From UBA10427 sp003500135 (lineage in GTDB: Bacteria > Bacteroidota > Bacteroidia > Cytophagales > Cyclobacteriaceae): a DNA stretch of 9,091 bases. Of the stretch, positions 1 through 6,390 are shown piece by piece (within the stretch, counting starts at the first letter, position 1; every line of letters starts with the position of its first letter). The notes below the pieces were generated by a model. That model was not told where the DNA came from. It did no database searches and saw nothing but the letters and a program-made list of their open reading frames with translations. The position numbers and the translations under genes were made by a program. The stretch spans positions 1 through 9,091 of the forward strand of contig CAWZYQ010000157.1 of the NCBI GenBank assembly GCA_963966275.1. Reading direction: 5' to 3'.

Positions 1-17
1 TCAAACATCATAAACTT

Positions 18-56
18 TAGCGAGGCATCAAAGCCTCGCTATTGGATTATTCCAAT
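18..56. terminator. Two adjacent hairpins, possible terminator of an upstream gene
   Basis: The first hairpin has a perfect 9-bp stem (TAGCGAGGC at 18-26 pairing with 33-41) around a 6-base loop. It is followed directly by a second, AT-rich hairpin (ATTGGA 41-46 with TCCAAT 51-56, 4-base loop). The two share base 41. A stop triplet TAA lies at 11-13 in one plus frame, so this could end a plus-strand gene lying left of the window, but too little sequence is present to show that gene. No run of T follows on the plus strand. On the minus strand the downstream bases are moderately T-rich, so a terminator of either direction is possible. The hairpin is certain; its role is inference. Confidence 0.5.
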
Positions 57-155
57 ATCATAGTAATTCATGACAACTTTTATCGGATGATAGTAGTTTT
101 TTTTTAAAATGATCATAATTGATTTATTAAATTGACCCGATACAGGTATGATCTT

Positions 156-998
156 ATGTCTGACAACAAACTTTTAGTAAAATTTTATGGTACAAGGGGA
201 TCCATTCCGGTTAGCGATGCGGGGTATCAGATGTTTGGTGGCAACACGACCTGTATTGCCATTTATGACAATGTTGAAAAGAGATTGTCTATTATTGACG
301 CAGGCACCGGTATAAGAAATTTAGGTAAAGATATTTTGCAAGGGAAGTTCGAACTGGGCCATCGGCATGTCAGTTTGGGTTTCACTCATTTCCACTGGGA
401 CCATATCCAGGGTTTCCCATTTTTTGGCCCTGCATACCAGGATGATTTCGCTATAGACATCATGTCTTTCGGGCGAAACAAAAATGTAAAAAACCTGAAA
501 AGTTTGTTTGATGCCCAAATGCAGGAGGCCTTTTTTCCCATTGCATTGTCAGACATGGGCGCAAAAATGAATTTTATTACTATCGAACAGCAGAGTTTAA
601 AAGTTAATGGATTTGAATTGAGCGTAACGCCACATCCTCATCCGGGCACGGCTTACAGCATTAAAATAGAAAAATATGGAAAGTGTATTGTGATTTGCAC
701 TGATGTTGAACATGGAGAGCAATTGAATAGTCAATTGATACAATTTGCGAATGGTGCTGATTTACTTATTCATGATGCGCAATATACGCAAAGCGAATTG
801 AAGAAAAGAAAGGGGTGGGGGCATAGCAGTTATGAACAGGCCATTGAAATGGCTGAGACCATTGGCTGTGACAGGTTGGTTTTTACCCATCACGATCCTG
901 ATCATGACGATAAGTACCTGATGGAAAGAGAGCAGTACTATCAAAAACAATTTAATAAATGCGTAATGGCGCGGGAAGGCATGGCGCTAGGTTGCTAA
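156..998 (+). CDS. MBL-fold metallo-hydrolase (GTRGS subfamily)
   Basis: This is a 280-residue metallo-beta-lactamase-fold hydrolase, probably cytoplasmic because no signal peptide is seen. The N-terminus has the hallmark YGTRGS (11-16) and GGNT (28-31). The metal-binding motif THFHWDH follows at 77-83 (His78, His80, Asp82, His83). Further ligand candidates are His160/His162 in an HPHPG stretch, Asp183 in CTDVEHG, and His245/His246 in THHDPDHDD. GHSS (222-225) is also typical. This layout resembles the RNase Z/phosphodiesterase branch (Lactamase_B_2 type), so a phosphodiester substrate is plausible; the actual substrate cannot be read from sequence. I chose ATG 156 because homologues begin a few residues before GTRGS and a weak AGG (145-147) precedes it. 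An in-frame TTG at 132 would add eight residues. The stop overlaps that of the convergent DUF3820 gene by four bases. Confidence 0.92.
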   Translation: MSDNKLLVKFYGTRGSIPVSDAGYQMFGGNTTCIAIYDNVEKRLSIIDAGTGIRNLGKDILQGKFELGHRHVSLGFTHFHWDHIQGFPFFGPAYQDDFAIDIMSFGRNKNVKNLKSLFDAQMQEAFFPIALSDMGAKMNFITIEQQSLKVNGFELSVTPHPHPGTAYSIKIEKYGKCIVICTDVEHGEQLNSQLIQFANGADLLIHDAQYTQSELKKRKGWGHSSYEQAIEMAETIGCDRLVFTHHDPDHDDKYLMEREQYYQKQFNKCVMAREGMALGC

Positions 999-1219
999 TC
1001 TTTCTCAAGTTCCTTTATTATCGGATGCAAAAGATGTTCAAGGCCGTTGAGCTTGATTTCATAAATGGTTGACATCCACATGCCCAACTTTCCTTCCGGG
1101 AACCCTTTTGATGCAAACCATTCGAGGTAAAAAGATGGAAGGCGATATATCTTAGCGCCCTTATATTTTCCAAAGGGCATTTTTTTTGTTACGATATCTC
1201 TTAGTACGGAAGGATCCAT
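995..1219 (-). CDS. DUF3820 family protein (putative quorum-sensing-regulated virulence factor fold)
   Basis: This small 74-residue protein matches the DUF3820/QSregVF_b family. The diagnostic MPFGKYKG is at 14-21, LP at 27-28, YLEWF at 31-35, KGFPEGKLG at 38-46, then an EIKLNGLE helix near the end. Its biochemical role is unknown; the family name comes from a Pseudomonas protein and says little here. I prefer the ATG at 1219 because family members start about 13 residues before the MPFGKYKG motif, and GAAAGG (1228-1223) lies just upstream. In-frame ATGs at 1237 and 1246 are alternatives that would overlap the preceding gene. With the preferred start, the gap to the upstream CWC-DUF5522 gene is 7 bases, so the two are surely co-transcribed. 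The SD-like sequence overlaps that gene's stop codon, which suggests translational coupling. The 3' end overlaps the convergent hydrolase gene by four bases. Confidence 0.88.
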   Translation of the reverse strand: MDPSVLRDIVTKKMPFGKYKGAKIYRLPSFYLEWFASKGFPEGKLGMWMSTIYEIKLNGLEHLLHPIIKELEKD

Positions 1220-1226
1220 TGGCCTT

Positions 1227-1640
1227 TCAGCGATCATTGTAACCATACGGGCAGTGGCGGCATTTATTTCTACAACAATATCCGCGCTTCAACAGATACC
1301 ATTCTTTAAAAACCCATCGGCCATTTTCAATGTAATAATCTATTCCCTCAATAAAGGTCTTTTTGTTCCCAATCAGATTAGGAGCGTCATTTATTATTTT
1401 GCCGGCCCTGAAATCATGGACATACTCTGATATTCTTTTCTGAATATTCGCTTTAAGACAATCCTTACAAAGGCACAATTTATTACTATCCGGTTCCAGA
1501 ATCGCAGGAAAATCCTCACACCAACAGCCATTTTCACCCGTGCCCGTTCCGCACTCAAATTGTTTTTGGCACGAAGGACAAATAGATGTTTTTTTATTTA
1601 TTTCGGTTTTCACTATACCATAATCAATTGTTCCCACCAA
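1227..1640 (-). CDS. Cysteine-rich CWC domain-DUF5522 fusion protein
   Basis: The protein has up to 137 residues and appears to join two small domains. The N-terminal part (about 20-62) has CPSC (21-24), FEC (28-30), CWCEDFP (39-45) and a CLCKDC cluster (56-61), matching the cysteine-rich CWC family. The C-terminal part (about 97-135) has EGIDYYIENGRWVF, then YLLKRGYCC and CRHCPYGY, matching DUF5522. There are twelve cysteines, arranged in pairs typical of zinc or iron-sulfur binding. Neither domain has a known function. No ATG exists in frame between the upstream stop (TAG, eight codons before 1640) and the first cysteine. Start options are TTG 1640, GTG 1637 and GTG 1613; the last gives 128 residues and fits the usual short lead before the first CxxC. 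The outer bound is given here. The gene is followed at 7 bases by the DUF3820 gene. Confidence 0.85.
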   Translation of the reverse strand: MVGTIDYGIVKTEINKKTSICPSCQKQFECGTGTGENGCWCEDFPAILEPDSNKLCLCKDCLKANIQKRISEYVHDFRAGKIINDAPNLIGNKKTFIEGIDYYIENGRWVFKEWYLLKRGYCCRNKCRHCPYGYNDR

Positions 1641-1656
1641 ATGTTTTAATGTGGCA

Positions 1657-1664
1657 CAAAGCTA
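1657..1664 (-). promoter_or_regulatory. Candidate -7 promoter box for the CWC-DUF5522/DUF3820 pair
   Basis: The minus strand reads TAGCTTTG, an exact match to the Bacteroidota -7 consensus TAnnTTTG. It would place transcription start near 1650, about 10 bases before the TTG at 1640 and about 37 before the GTG at 1613. No clear TTG is found at the expected -33 position. That position is instead covered by a long inverted repeat (1675-1704). The motif match is seen; promoter function is inference. Confidence 0.38.
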
Positions 1665-1674
1665 CCAATAGAAC

Positions 1675-1704
1675 TTGAAATACAGATATCTATTTGTATT
1701 TTAA
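1675..1704. repeat. 30-base near-perfect inverted repeat in a divergent intergenic region
   Basis: Bases 1675-1688 pair with 1691-1704 over 14 positions. Twelve are Watson-Crick and two are G-T, and the centre includes the perfect palindrome AGATATCT (1684-1691). It sits between the divergent CWC-DUF5522 gene and the membrane-protein gene at 1777. It covers the region roughly -25 to -54 from the minus-strand start inferred above, so it could be an operator. Because both imperfect pairs are G-T on the plus strand, a plus-strand transcript would fold better than a minus-strand one. It is very AT-rich, so chance is possible though unlikely at this length. Confidence 0.6.
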
Positions 1705-1776
1705 TATGTTTTTACATTATTTGTCCTGGGGTGTTTTACTTACCATAACTTCATAAAACTTATATAACCGCAAAAC

Positions 1777-2547
1777 ATGAAAAAGTTTTTAAAATGGGGC
1801 CTTATCGTACTTTTTTTACTCATCTTATTTGTGATAGGCTTTGGATGGAGCATTCACGAACCTCGTCCTGATCCTAATCCCAGCGCGGAAGCAGATGCTT
1901 TGGCTCGTAAAATGCTACAGGCCGTTCATAAACAAAAATGGGACAGCACCAGGTATGTTTACTGGAACTTTGCCAATCGAAACGAATATCTGTGGGATAA
2001 ACAAAGAAATTATGTCAGGATAAAAAGTGGTACATCGGTAGTGCTTCTACACACAAAGTCTTTGAAGGCCCTTGCATTTGATAGTGGAGATAGAGTAAAG
2101 GATAAAACGGAAATAAATGATTTAAAGGAGAGCGCCTGGACAAACTTTTGTAACGATTCCTTTTGGTTAAATGCCCCGGTAAAAGCCTTCGATCCGGGTA
2201 CATCAAGAAGTATTGTTGAGCTGGAGGATGGTCGAAAAGGATTGATGGTGGCATACGAAAGTGGAGGTGTGACCCCGGGAGATGCCTATGTCTGGTTACT
2301 CGATGAAAACGGGCTTCCAAAATCATGGAAAATGTGGGTGGGTATAATTCCCATTGGCGGTTTGGAGTTTACCTGGGAAAACTGGACCGAGATAGGTGAA
2401 GGCGCAAGAATATCTCAATTACATAAAAACGCCCTAATTAGCATACCTGTAACGGATGTAAAAGGAGGAAAAGACCCTAAGGTGTTGGGTTATCAAAATG
2501 ATCCTTTTCAGGAACTTCATAATCATTTGTCTATACAAAAACAGTAA
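1777..2547 (+). CDS. Membrane-anchored or secreted protein of unknown function, possibly LolA-like fold
   Basis: The product has 256 residues. It starts with two lysines and one long hydrophobic segment (about 5-26), which can be a signal anchor or an uncleaved signal peptide; no lipobox cysteine is present. The rest is predicted to lie in the periplasm. The body is rich in Trp and beta-prone stretches: LWD followed by YVRI (about 71-82), GDAYVWLLDENGLP in the second half, and GGLEFTWENW (about 193-203). This pattern of short strands ending in a 'gG..f.W..w' motif resembles Bacteroidota proteins with a LolA/lipoprotein-carrier-like fold, but I do not recognise a specific family and assign no function. 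The gene is single: its left neighbour is divergent, and on its right its TAA directly abuts the stop of the convergent DUF4249 gene. No strong Shine-Dalgarno or clear plus-strand promoter is seen. Confidence 0.85.
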   Translation: MKKFLKWGLIVLFLLILFVIGFGWSIHEPRPDPNPSAEADALARKMLQAVHKQKWDSTRYVYWNFANRNEYLWDKQRNYVRIKSGTSVVLLHTKSLKALAFDSGDRVKDKTEINDLKESAWTNFCNDSFWLNAPVKAFDPGTSRSIVELEDGRKGLMVAYESGGVTPGDAYVWLLDENGLPKSWKMWVGIIPIGGLEFTWENWTEIGEGARISQLHKNALISIPVTDVKGGKDPKVLGYQNDPFQELHNHLSIQKQ

Positions 2548-3393
2548 TTATAAACTATCTGCCTGAATGATTCTGATATCAGGCAGGTGGGCATTGAAAA
2601 AGCCAAAGCCATTTATCACATTTGTAGGATAGGTAACCGGTTCCCCCAATTCAGATATAAACTGATATCTTTGTTCGTTTCTCAGTTCTAAAAACTCATA
2701 ATACTCTTCGCTTATGTTGGTAAGCGATATTAAAATGGTGTCCTGTGGCGCGAAGTCCCGGAAAAAAACGGTGAAGCTGGATTGATATGATTCATCTTCA
2801 AAGTTTTCATCGTTGATCAATTCTGTGAAAGGCCGGTTAGTTATGTCAATAGAACTATCTAACTCCTGTACATTGATCATATACCAGTTTTTTCCTTGAG
2901 GATCGATCAGACTATATTGAACGTCTAACAAAGTATCAAATTCATTAACAAGAAGCGAGGTTTCCAGGCTTTCAAACCCAACAAACTCCATCATTGTCGT
3001 ACTTGCCCGCGTTGAATCCCCATTGTAAGGATTGATAAATGATAGTTCATATAAGGTACCGGCTTCCTGCGGGAGATCGTCAAGTCCGTAAATACCTTCC
3101 GCAACTGAATCCATAATATAGGTTTGGCCATCCGCCCGGATATGAATTTCCAAATCTGAAATTAATATGGTCGTTAAAAATGAATCGATATTACTTTGGG
3201 GGCCGGCAGTCAGGGCGCTGAAGTTCCTTGTGATGCTCACCGCCAGAAATTGATCGGGTACTATTTGAGAGTTTACCACTACCTGGTTTTCAGGGCTCGG
3301 TACACCTTCAACGTCAAGCGGCTCCGGGAAACAGGCATATATGAGCAAAGACAGGCATATAATCAAGAGAAGATGATGGATTTTAGCAAACAT
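2548..3393 (-). CDS. DUF4249 domain lipoprotein, partner of the TonB-dependent receptor
   Basis: This 281-residue lipoprotein is exported by a signal peptide (K4 then a hydrophobic run 8-19) with lipobox IYAC, lipidated at Cys21. After it come the typical DUF4249 features: FPEPLDVEG, then a strand with VVVNSQI, and repeated beta-rich segments to the end. In Bacteroidota, DUF4249 proteins are encoded beside FecA-like TonB-dependent receptors and are thought to act as surface or periplasmic accessory lipoproteins; the substrate is unknown. The reading frame is open up to 3483, but the extra 30 residues contain no signal and would overlap the receptor gene by 86 bases. The ATG at 3393 lies 4 bases after the receptor stop and starts exactly at the signal peptide, so I chose it. 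Its stop abuts the convergent gene at 2547. Confidence 0.9.
   Translation of the reverse strand: MFAKIHHLLLIICLSLLIYACFPEPLDVEGVPSPENQVVVNSQIVPDQFLAVSITRNFSALTAGPQSNIDSFLTTILISDLEIHIRADGQTYIMDSVAEGIYGLDDLPQEAGTLYELSFINPYNGDSTRASTTMMEFVGFESLETSLLVNEFDTLLDVQYSLIDPQGKNWYMINVQELDSSIDITNRPFTELINDENFEDESYQSSFTVFFRDFAPQDTILISLTNISEEYYEFLELRNEQRYQFISELGEPVTYPTNVINGFGFFNAHLPDIRIIQADSL
2555..2590 (-). terminator. Terminator-like hairpin embedded in the 3' end of the DUF4249 gene
   Basis: Bases 2555-2566 pair with 2579-2590 in a 12-bp stem (two G-T pairs, core CTGCCTGA/TCAGGCAG perfect) around a 12-base loop. In the minus direction the hairpin is followed at once by TTTATAATTACTG and then a TTTTTG run, like a rho-independent terminator. 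The stem overlaps the last codons of the DUF4249 gene and its T-rich tail contains the stop codon. On the plus strand it lies 7 bases after the stop of the membrane-protein gene but is not followed by T residues. It most likely ends the receptor/DUF4249 operon; a role for both convergent units is possible. Confidence 0.55.
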
Positions 3394-3397
3394 ATTT

Positions 3398-5692
3398 TCA
3401 ATTAAAGGTAAAACGATAAGAAATTGACGGCAAAACACCGAACAAACCCGGTTGTTGATAAAAATATTCCTGACTGTTTTCATCGAATTCCAATGTTATG
3501 GCTACCGGGGTTGTTCTGTTATATACGTTATAAATGCTCAGTTGCCAGGTTCCAAGCCATTTTTTACCAGGTCTTTCTTTACCTCTGAAAGTAACACTAA
3601 CATCAAGCCGGTGTGTGTCATTTAACCCTACTGAGTTCCTTTCCGGAAAAATCGGAATTAGCTCAACACCGGTCAACGATGGGTTGGTTACCGGTGTATA
3701 ACCGATCAAAGGAGTGAATCTAGCCCCTGATATATATTCCCAAACAGCCGAAACCGACCACCTCGGATTGAATTCGTAGTTCGTTACCAAAGAAAGGTTG
3801 TGCCTTCGATCGTACCGCGACCTGAAAGGCCTGCCTCCATTTATTTCATCAAACTGACGATCGGACCAGGAAAGCGTGTAAGCCAGCCAACCTGTAAAAT
3901 CTCCGGACTCTTTTTGAACCAGCGCCTCAAACCCATAGGAACTCCCATTGCCTTGCACCATGCTTCTTTCCAGATCGTTGTTTAATGTCAGGTTGGTACC
4001 TTCTCGAAAAGCGATCAGGTTATTCATTTTTTTGTAATATACTTCAGCATTGAATAATACATCTTTTTCCAACCATAAATGCTGAAACCCAATAGTCCAT
4101 TGATCGGCATATTGTGGTCGGATAGAATCAGTGACCGGACACCAGATATCTGTTGGAAGAGCGAAAGAAGAACTGGATACCCTGTGCAGATATTGATACA
4201 TTCTGGAATAGCTCAATTTAATGTTTTCATTTTCATTTATTTGCCATTTTACGTTAAACCTTGGTTCCGGATTGAAATACTCCTTATTTTCCAGAATGGC
4301 CATGGAGTACCTTAAACCCAGTTGCCAGCCCAGTTTGTTTTTTTGGTATTTCCATGAAGTGTAAAATGCCCCTTCCAGCACATCCCTTGATTTTCCTTCG
4401 CTACTTGGAATGACTTCCGCCAGTTCCCCCTCTGTATCAATTAAATTCGGATCTACACGATGTCTGATAATGTCAATTCCTGATTTAAAGCTATTGTTCT
4501 CAGAAGGCTGGAAAATGAAAGCATGATTTAAACCGAGATCATATATATTGGATATCACATTCAGGCGGTTGTCCTGAAAAAAACTAAAAATATTGTATCG
4601 AAATTGGGTGTAGAATACATTGGTTTTAGATTTCCACAATGGAGAAATGGCTTTGTCGACTGATAGCGTATGCGTATTGTTTTCGATATCAAAGCTGGTG
4701 CCCGCTGCAAAGCCACTATCGGTAACCCTTCTGAAATCAAGGACATCACGGCCGTTATAAAAATGGTATTTAAGTTGTAATGAAGCGCTAAAATTTATAT
4801 CGAGCTGGGCGTTGACATCATAAAAATAATAGGGCAATGATTCGCCAAGTAATTTTGTAACCTGATCGGCGTAGGTCCTTCTTCCTGCAAGCGATATAGC
4901 TACCTTATCTTCAATAATGGGTACTTCCATAGCTAAATTGGAAGACAATGTTCCAATTGCTCCTTCCATTTTGAATTGATCAAAGGAAGGTTTTTTACTT
5001 ACCACATCTATTATCGATGATAATCTTCCGCCATATTCCGCATCAAACCCGCTGGTCTGCAATGTTACTTCCTCAACAGCAAACGGATTGAAGACGGATA
5101 TAAACCCGAATAAATGGCCACTATTGTACACTGGGGCGCTATTGAATAAAATCAGGTTCTGGTCGGCATCGCCACCGCGCACAAAAATATCGGAAGAACC
5201 CTCGAGTCCTTTAGTAGCGCCGGGCATCAATAACAGCGTTTTAATAAAGTCCGGTTCACCGGCAATTGATGGCAGTTGCATCGTTATTGCCTTATCTATG
5301 CTGTATTTGGCGATACTCAGATCTTCGAAAGATTCAAAATTCCTGCTTTTTGTGGATTTTATTTCAATTTCATTCAACGTTTGTGAAGAGGGGATTAGCT
5401 GGACCCTGTATTTGTTGTTGTATTCAGGATCAATCACCCTTCTTACCGTTTCGTATCCAATAAATCGAACGATCAAGGTGTCTTTTACTTTTTTCGAAGT
5501 TAATTCGAATAAACCTTGTTCATCAGAGGTTGTTCCTTTGCCCTGGTTCTTGAGCCAAATGGTCGCATAAGGAAGAGGCGTCTGACTTTGGCCATCTTCA
5601 ATATACCCGCTAATCCGTATGTTTTGAGCCTTAAGCGAAAAGGTCAATGACAAAAATAGGATCAAATAAAATGGAGCTGTCTTTAATTTCAT
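3398..5692 (-). CDS. TonB-dependent outer-membrane receptor with carboxypeptidase-regulatory-like domain
   Basis: This 764-residue receptor takes a ligand across the outer membrane using TonB-ExbBD energy. A signal peptide (1-23, ending KAQ) is followed by a carboxypeptidase D regulatory-like domain (about 24-102; motifs PLPYATIWLKN, GTTSDEQGLFEL, RFIGYE). Next comes a TonB-box-like LNEIEIKS, then a plug domain (about 135-235) with VRGGDADQNLILFNSAPVYNSGH and AEYGGRLSSIIDV. The remainder is a beta-barrel ending in YRFTFN with a terminal aromatic-rich strand. Length is normal for the FecA-like group paired with DUF4249 proteins rather than SusC (SusC proteins are near 1000 residues), and no SusD gene is adjacent. 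The ligand cannot be predicted. No sigma/anti-sigma pair lies next to it. It is first gene of a two-gene operon; the DUF4249 gene follows after 4 bases. ATG 5692 starts the signal peptide. Confidence 0.95.
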   Translation of the reverse strand: MKLKTAPFYLILFLSLTFSLKAQNIRISGYIEDGQSQTPLPYATIWLKNQGKGTTSDEQGLFELTSKKVKDTLIVRFIGYETVRRVIDPEYNNKYRVQLIPSSQTLNEIEIKSTKSRNFESFEDLSIAKYSIDKAITMQLPSIAGEPDFIKTLLLMPGATKGLEGSSDIFVRGGDADQNLILFNSAPVYNSGHLFGFISVFNPFAVEEVTLQTSGFDAEYGGRLSSIIDVVSKKPSFDQFKMEGAIGTLSSNLAMEVPIIEDKVAISLAGRRTYADQVTKLLGESLPYYFYDVNAQLDINFSASLQLKYHFYNGRDVLDFRRVTDSGFAAGTSFDIENNTHTLSVDKAISPLWKSKTNVFYTQFRYNIFSFFQDNRLNVISNIYDLGLNHAFIFQPSENNSFKSGIDIIRHRVDPNLIDTEGELAEVIPSSEGKSRDVLEGAFYTSWKYQKNKLGWQLGLRYSMAILENKEYFNPEPRFNVKWQINENENIKLSYSRMYQYLHRVSSSSFALPTDIWCPVTDSIRPQYADQWTIGFQHLWLEKDVLFNAEVYYKKMNNLIAFREGTNLTLNNDLERSMVQGNGSSYGFEALVQKESGDFTGWLAYTLSWSDRQFDEINGGRPFRSRYDRRHNLSLVTNYEFNPRWSVSAVWEYISGARFTPLIGYTPVTNPSLTGVELIPIFPERNSVGLNDTHRLDVSVTFRGKERPGKKWLGTWQLSIYNVYNRTTPVAITLEFDENSQEYFYQQPGLFGVLPSISYRFTFN

Positions 5693-5721
5693 AAATACGG
5701 TTCGCGTCAGCTTTTATATAA

Positions 5722-5729
5722 CAAAGTAA
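5722..5729 (-). promoter_or_regulatory. Weak candidate -7 box for the receptor operon
   Basis: The minus strand reads TTACTTTG, seven of eight positions of the Bacteroidota TAnnTTTG element. It would put the transcript start about 20-25 bases before the receptor ATG at 5692. No TTG is visible at the expected -33 distance, so this is a weak call. Confidence 0.2.
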
Positions 5730-5778
5730 CTACCGATTTATGTTATGGATTGTATGATTTTTTTGTTAGGTTTTTTAC

Positions 5779-5793
5779 TTATATTTAATATAA
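5779..5793. repeat. Short AT-only palindrome just upstream of the DUF4136 gene
   Basis: TTATATT and AATATAA flank a single central T, giving a perfect 15-base palindrome that ends 12 bases before the ATG at 5806. It also contains TATATTTA, a near match to the -7 box. It may be a small operator or part of the promoter. Because it is made only of A and T, chance is a serious alternative. Confidence 0.3.
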
Positions 5794-5805
5794 AATTTTG
5801 ATACT

Positions 5806-6390
5806 ATGAAAAAACCTACATTAGTTACTTCTGCAATTATCATAATTGCCCTTTTCATTCATTCCTGCTCCAGTTTAAAGACCAATTATGATTACGATAA
5901 ATCTGCGGATTTTTCGCAATATGAAACCTTTGAATATTATGGATGGGCAGAGAATAGCGATAAAATATTGAATGATCTTGAGAAAAAGCGGATTGAGGGG
6001 GCATTTGCAGAAGAATTTTTTAAAAGGGGCCTGGAATTGGCCCGAAATGATGGAGATATGGTGGTTTCACTTTTTATTGTAGTGGATCAAAAGACCAGTA
6101 AAACGGCCTACACTAATCACTATGGCGGAGGCCCTTACATGTATGGCGCCGGATGGGGGTGGTACGGCGGTTATGGGGCTTATGGAGGTATGTCCACCAC
6201 AACCTATACGGAAAGTGATTATCTGGAGGGAACACTCATTGTCGATGTATTTGATAAGGAGTCCAAAAAATTAATCTGGCAGGGTACGGCACAAAAAGTA
6301 ATTGAGGAAAACCCCCAGAAAAGAGCTCAGAATATTCCAAAAGTTGCAGCGGCATTGATGCGTAAATTCCCGGTTGAGCCCAAAAGATAA
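5806..6390 (+). CDS. DUF4136 domain lipoprotein
   Basis: This 194-residue lipoprotein has a signal peptide with a hydrophobic core (about 6-18) and lipobox IHSC, lipidated at Cys21. The mature part shows the DUF4136 plan. It starts with a Y-x-Y-D-x-x-x-x-F segment (YDYDKSADFSQYETF), followed by a helix with repeated charged residues. A DMVVSLFIVV strand leads to a Gly/Tyr/Trp-rich loop (106-128), and YLEGTLIVDVFD then IWQGTA follow. The family is common in Bacteroidota and Proteobacteria envelopes; its molecular role is unknown. The aromatic glycine-rich loop is a frequent family feature. The gene heads a three-gene operon: its TAA overlaps the next ATG by one base (TAATG), so the channel gene is probably translated by re-initiation. 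I see no strong Shine-Dalgarno before the ATG. Confidence 0.92.
   Translation: MKKPTLVTSAIIIIALFIHSCSSLKTNYDYDKSADFSQYETFEYYGWAENSDKILNDLEKKRIEGAFAEEFFKRGLELARNDGDMVVSLFIVVDQKTSKTAYTNHYGGGPYMYGAGWGWYGGYGAYGGMSTTTYTESDYLEGTLIVDVFDKESKKLIWQGTAQKVIEENPQKRAQNIPKVAAALMRKFPVEPKR

Noticed and set aside
132..155. TTG start adding eight residues to the metallo-hydrolase
   Set aside because: The ATG at 156 gives the usual family N-terminus just before GTRGS and has a weak AGG at a suitable distance; the TTG has no such support.
2015..2326. Open frame of 103 codons on the minus strand
   Set aside because: It is antisense to the membrane-protein gene and its product is rich in His, Arg and Pro in a way typical of a shadow frame, with no domain.
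3394..3483. N-terminal extension of the DUF4249 protein
   Set aside because: It overlaps the end of the receptor gene and would put 30 residues before a good lipoprotein signal peptide, which starts exactly at the ATG at 3393.
5088..5570. Open frame of 160 codons on the plus strand
   Set aside because: It lies fully antisense to the receptor gene, whose plug and N-terminal domain motifs are clear there. Its product shows no recognisable domain and reads like a frame shadow.
3398..5692. SusC-type polysaccharide receptor
   Set aside because: The protein is too short for SusC, no SusD partner is adjacent, and the neighbour is a DUF4249 lipoprotein, which fits the FecA-like group instead.
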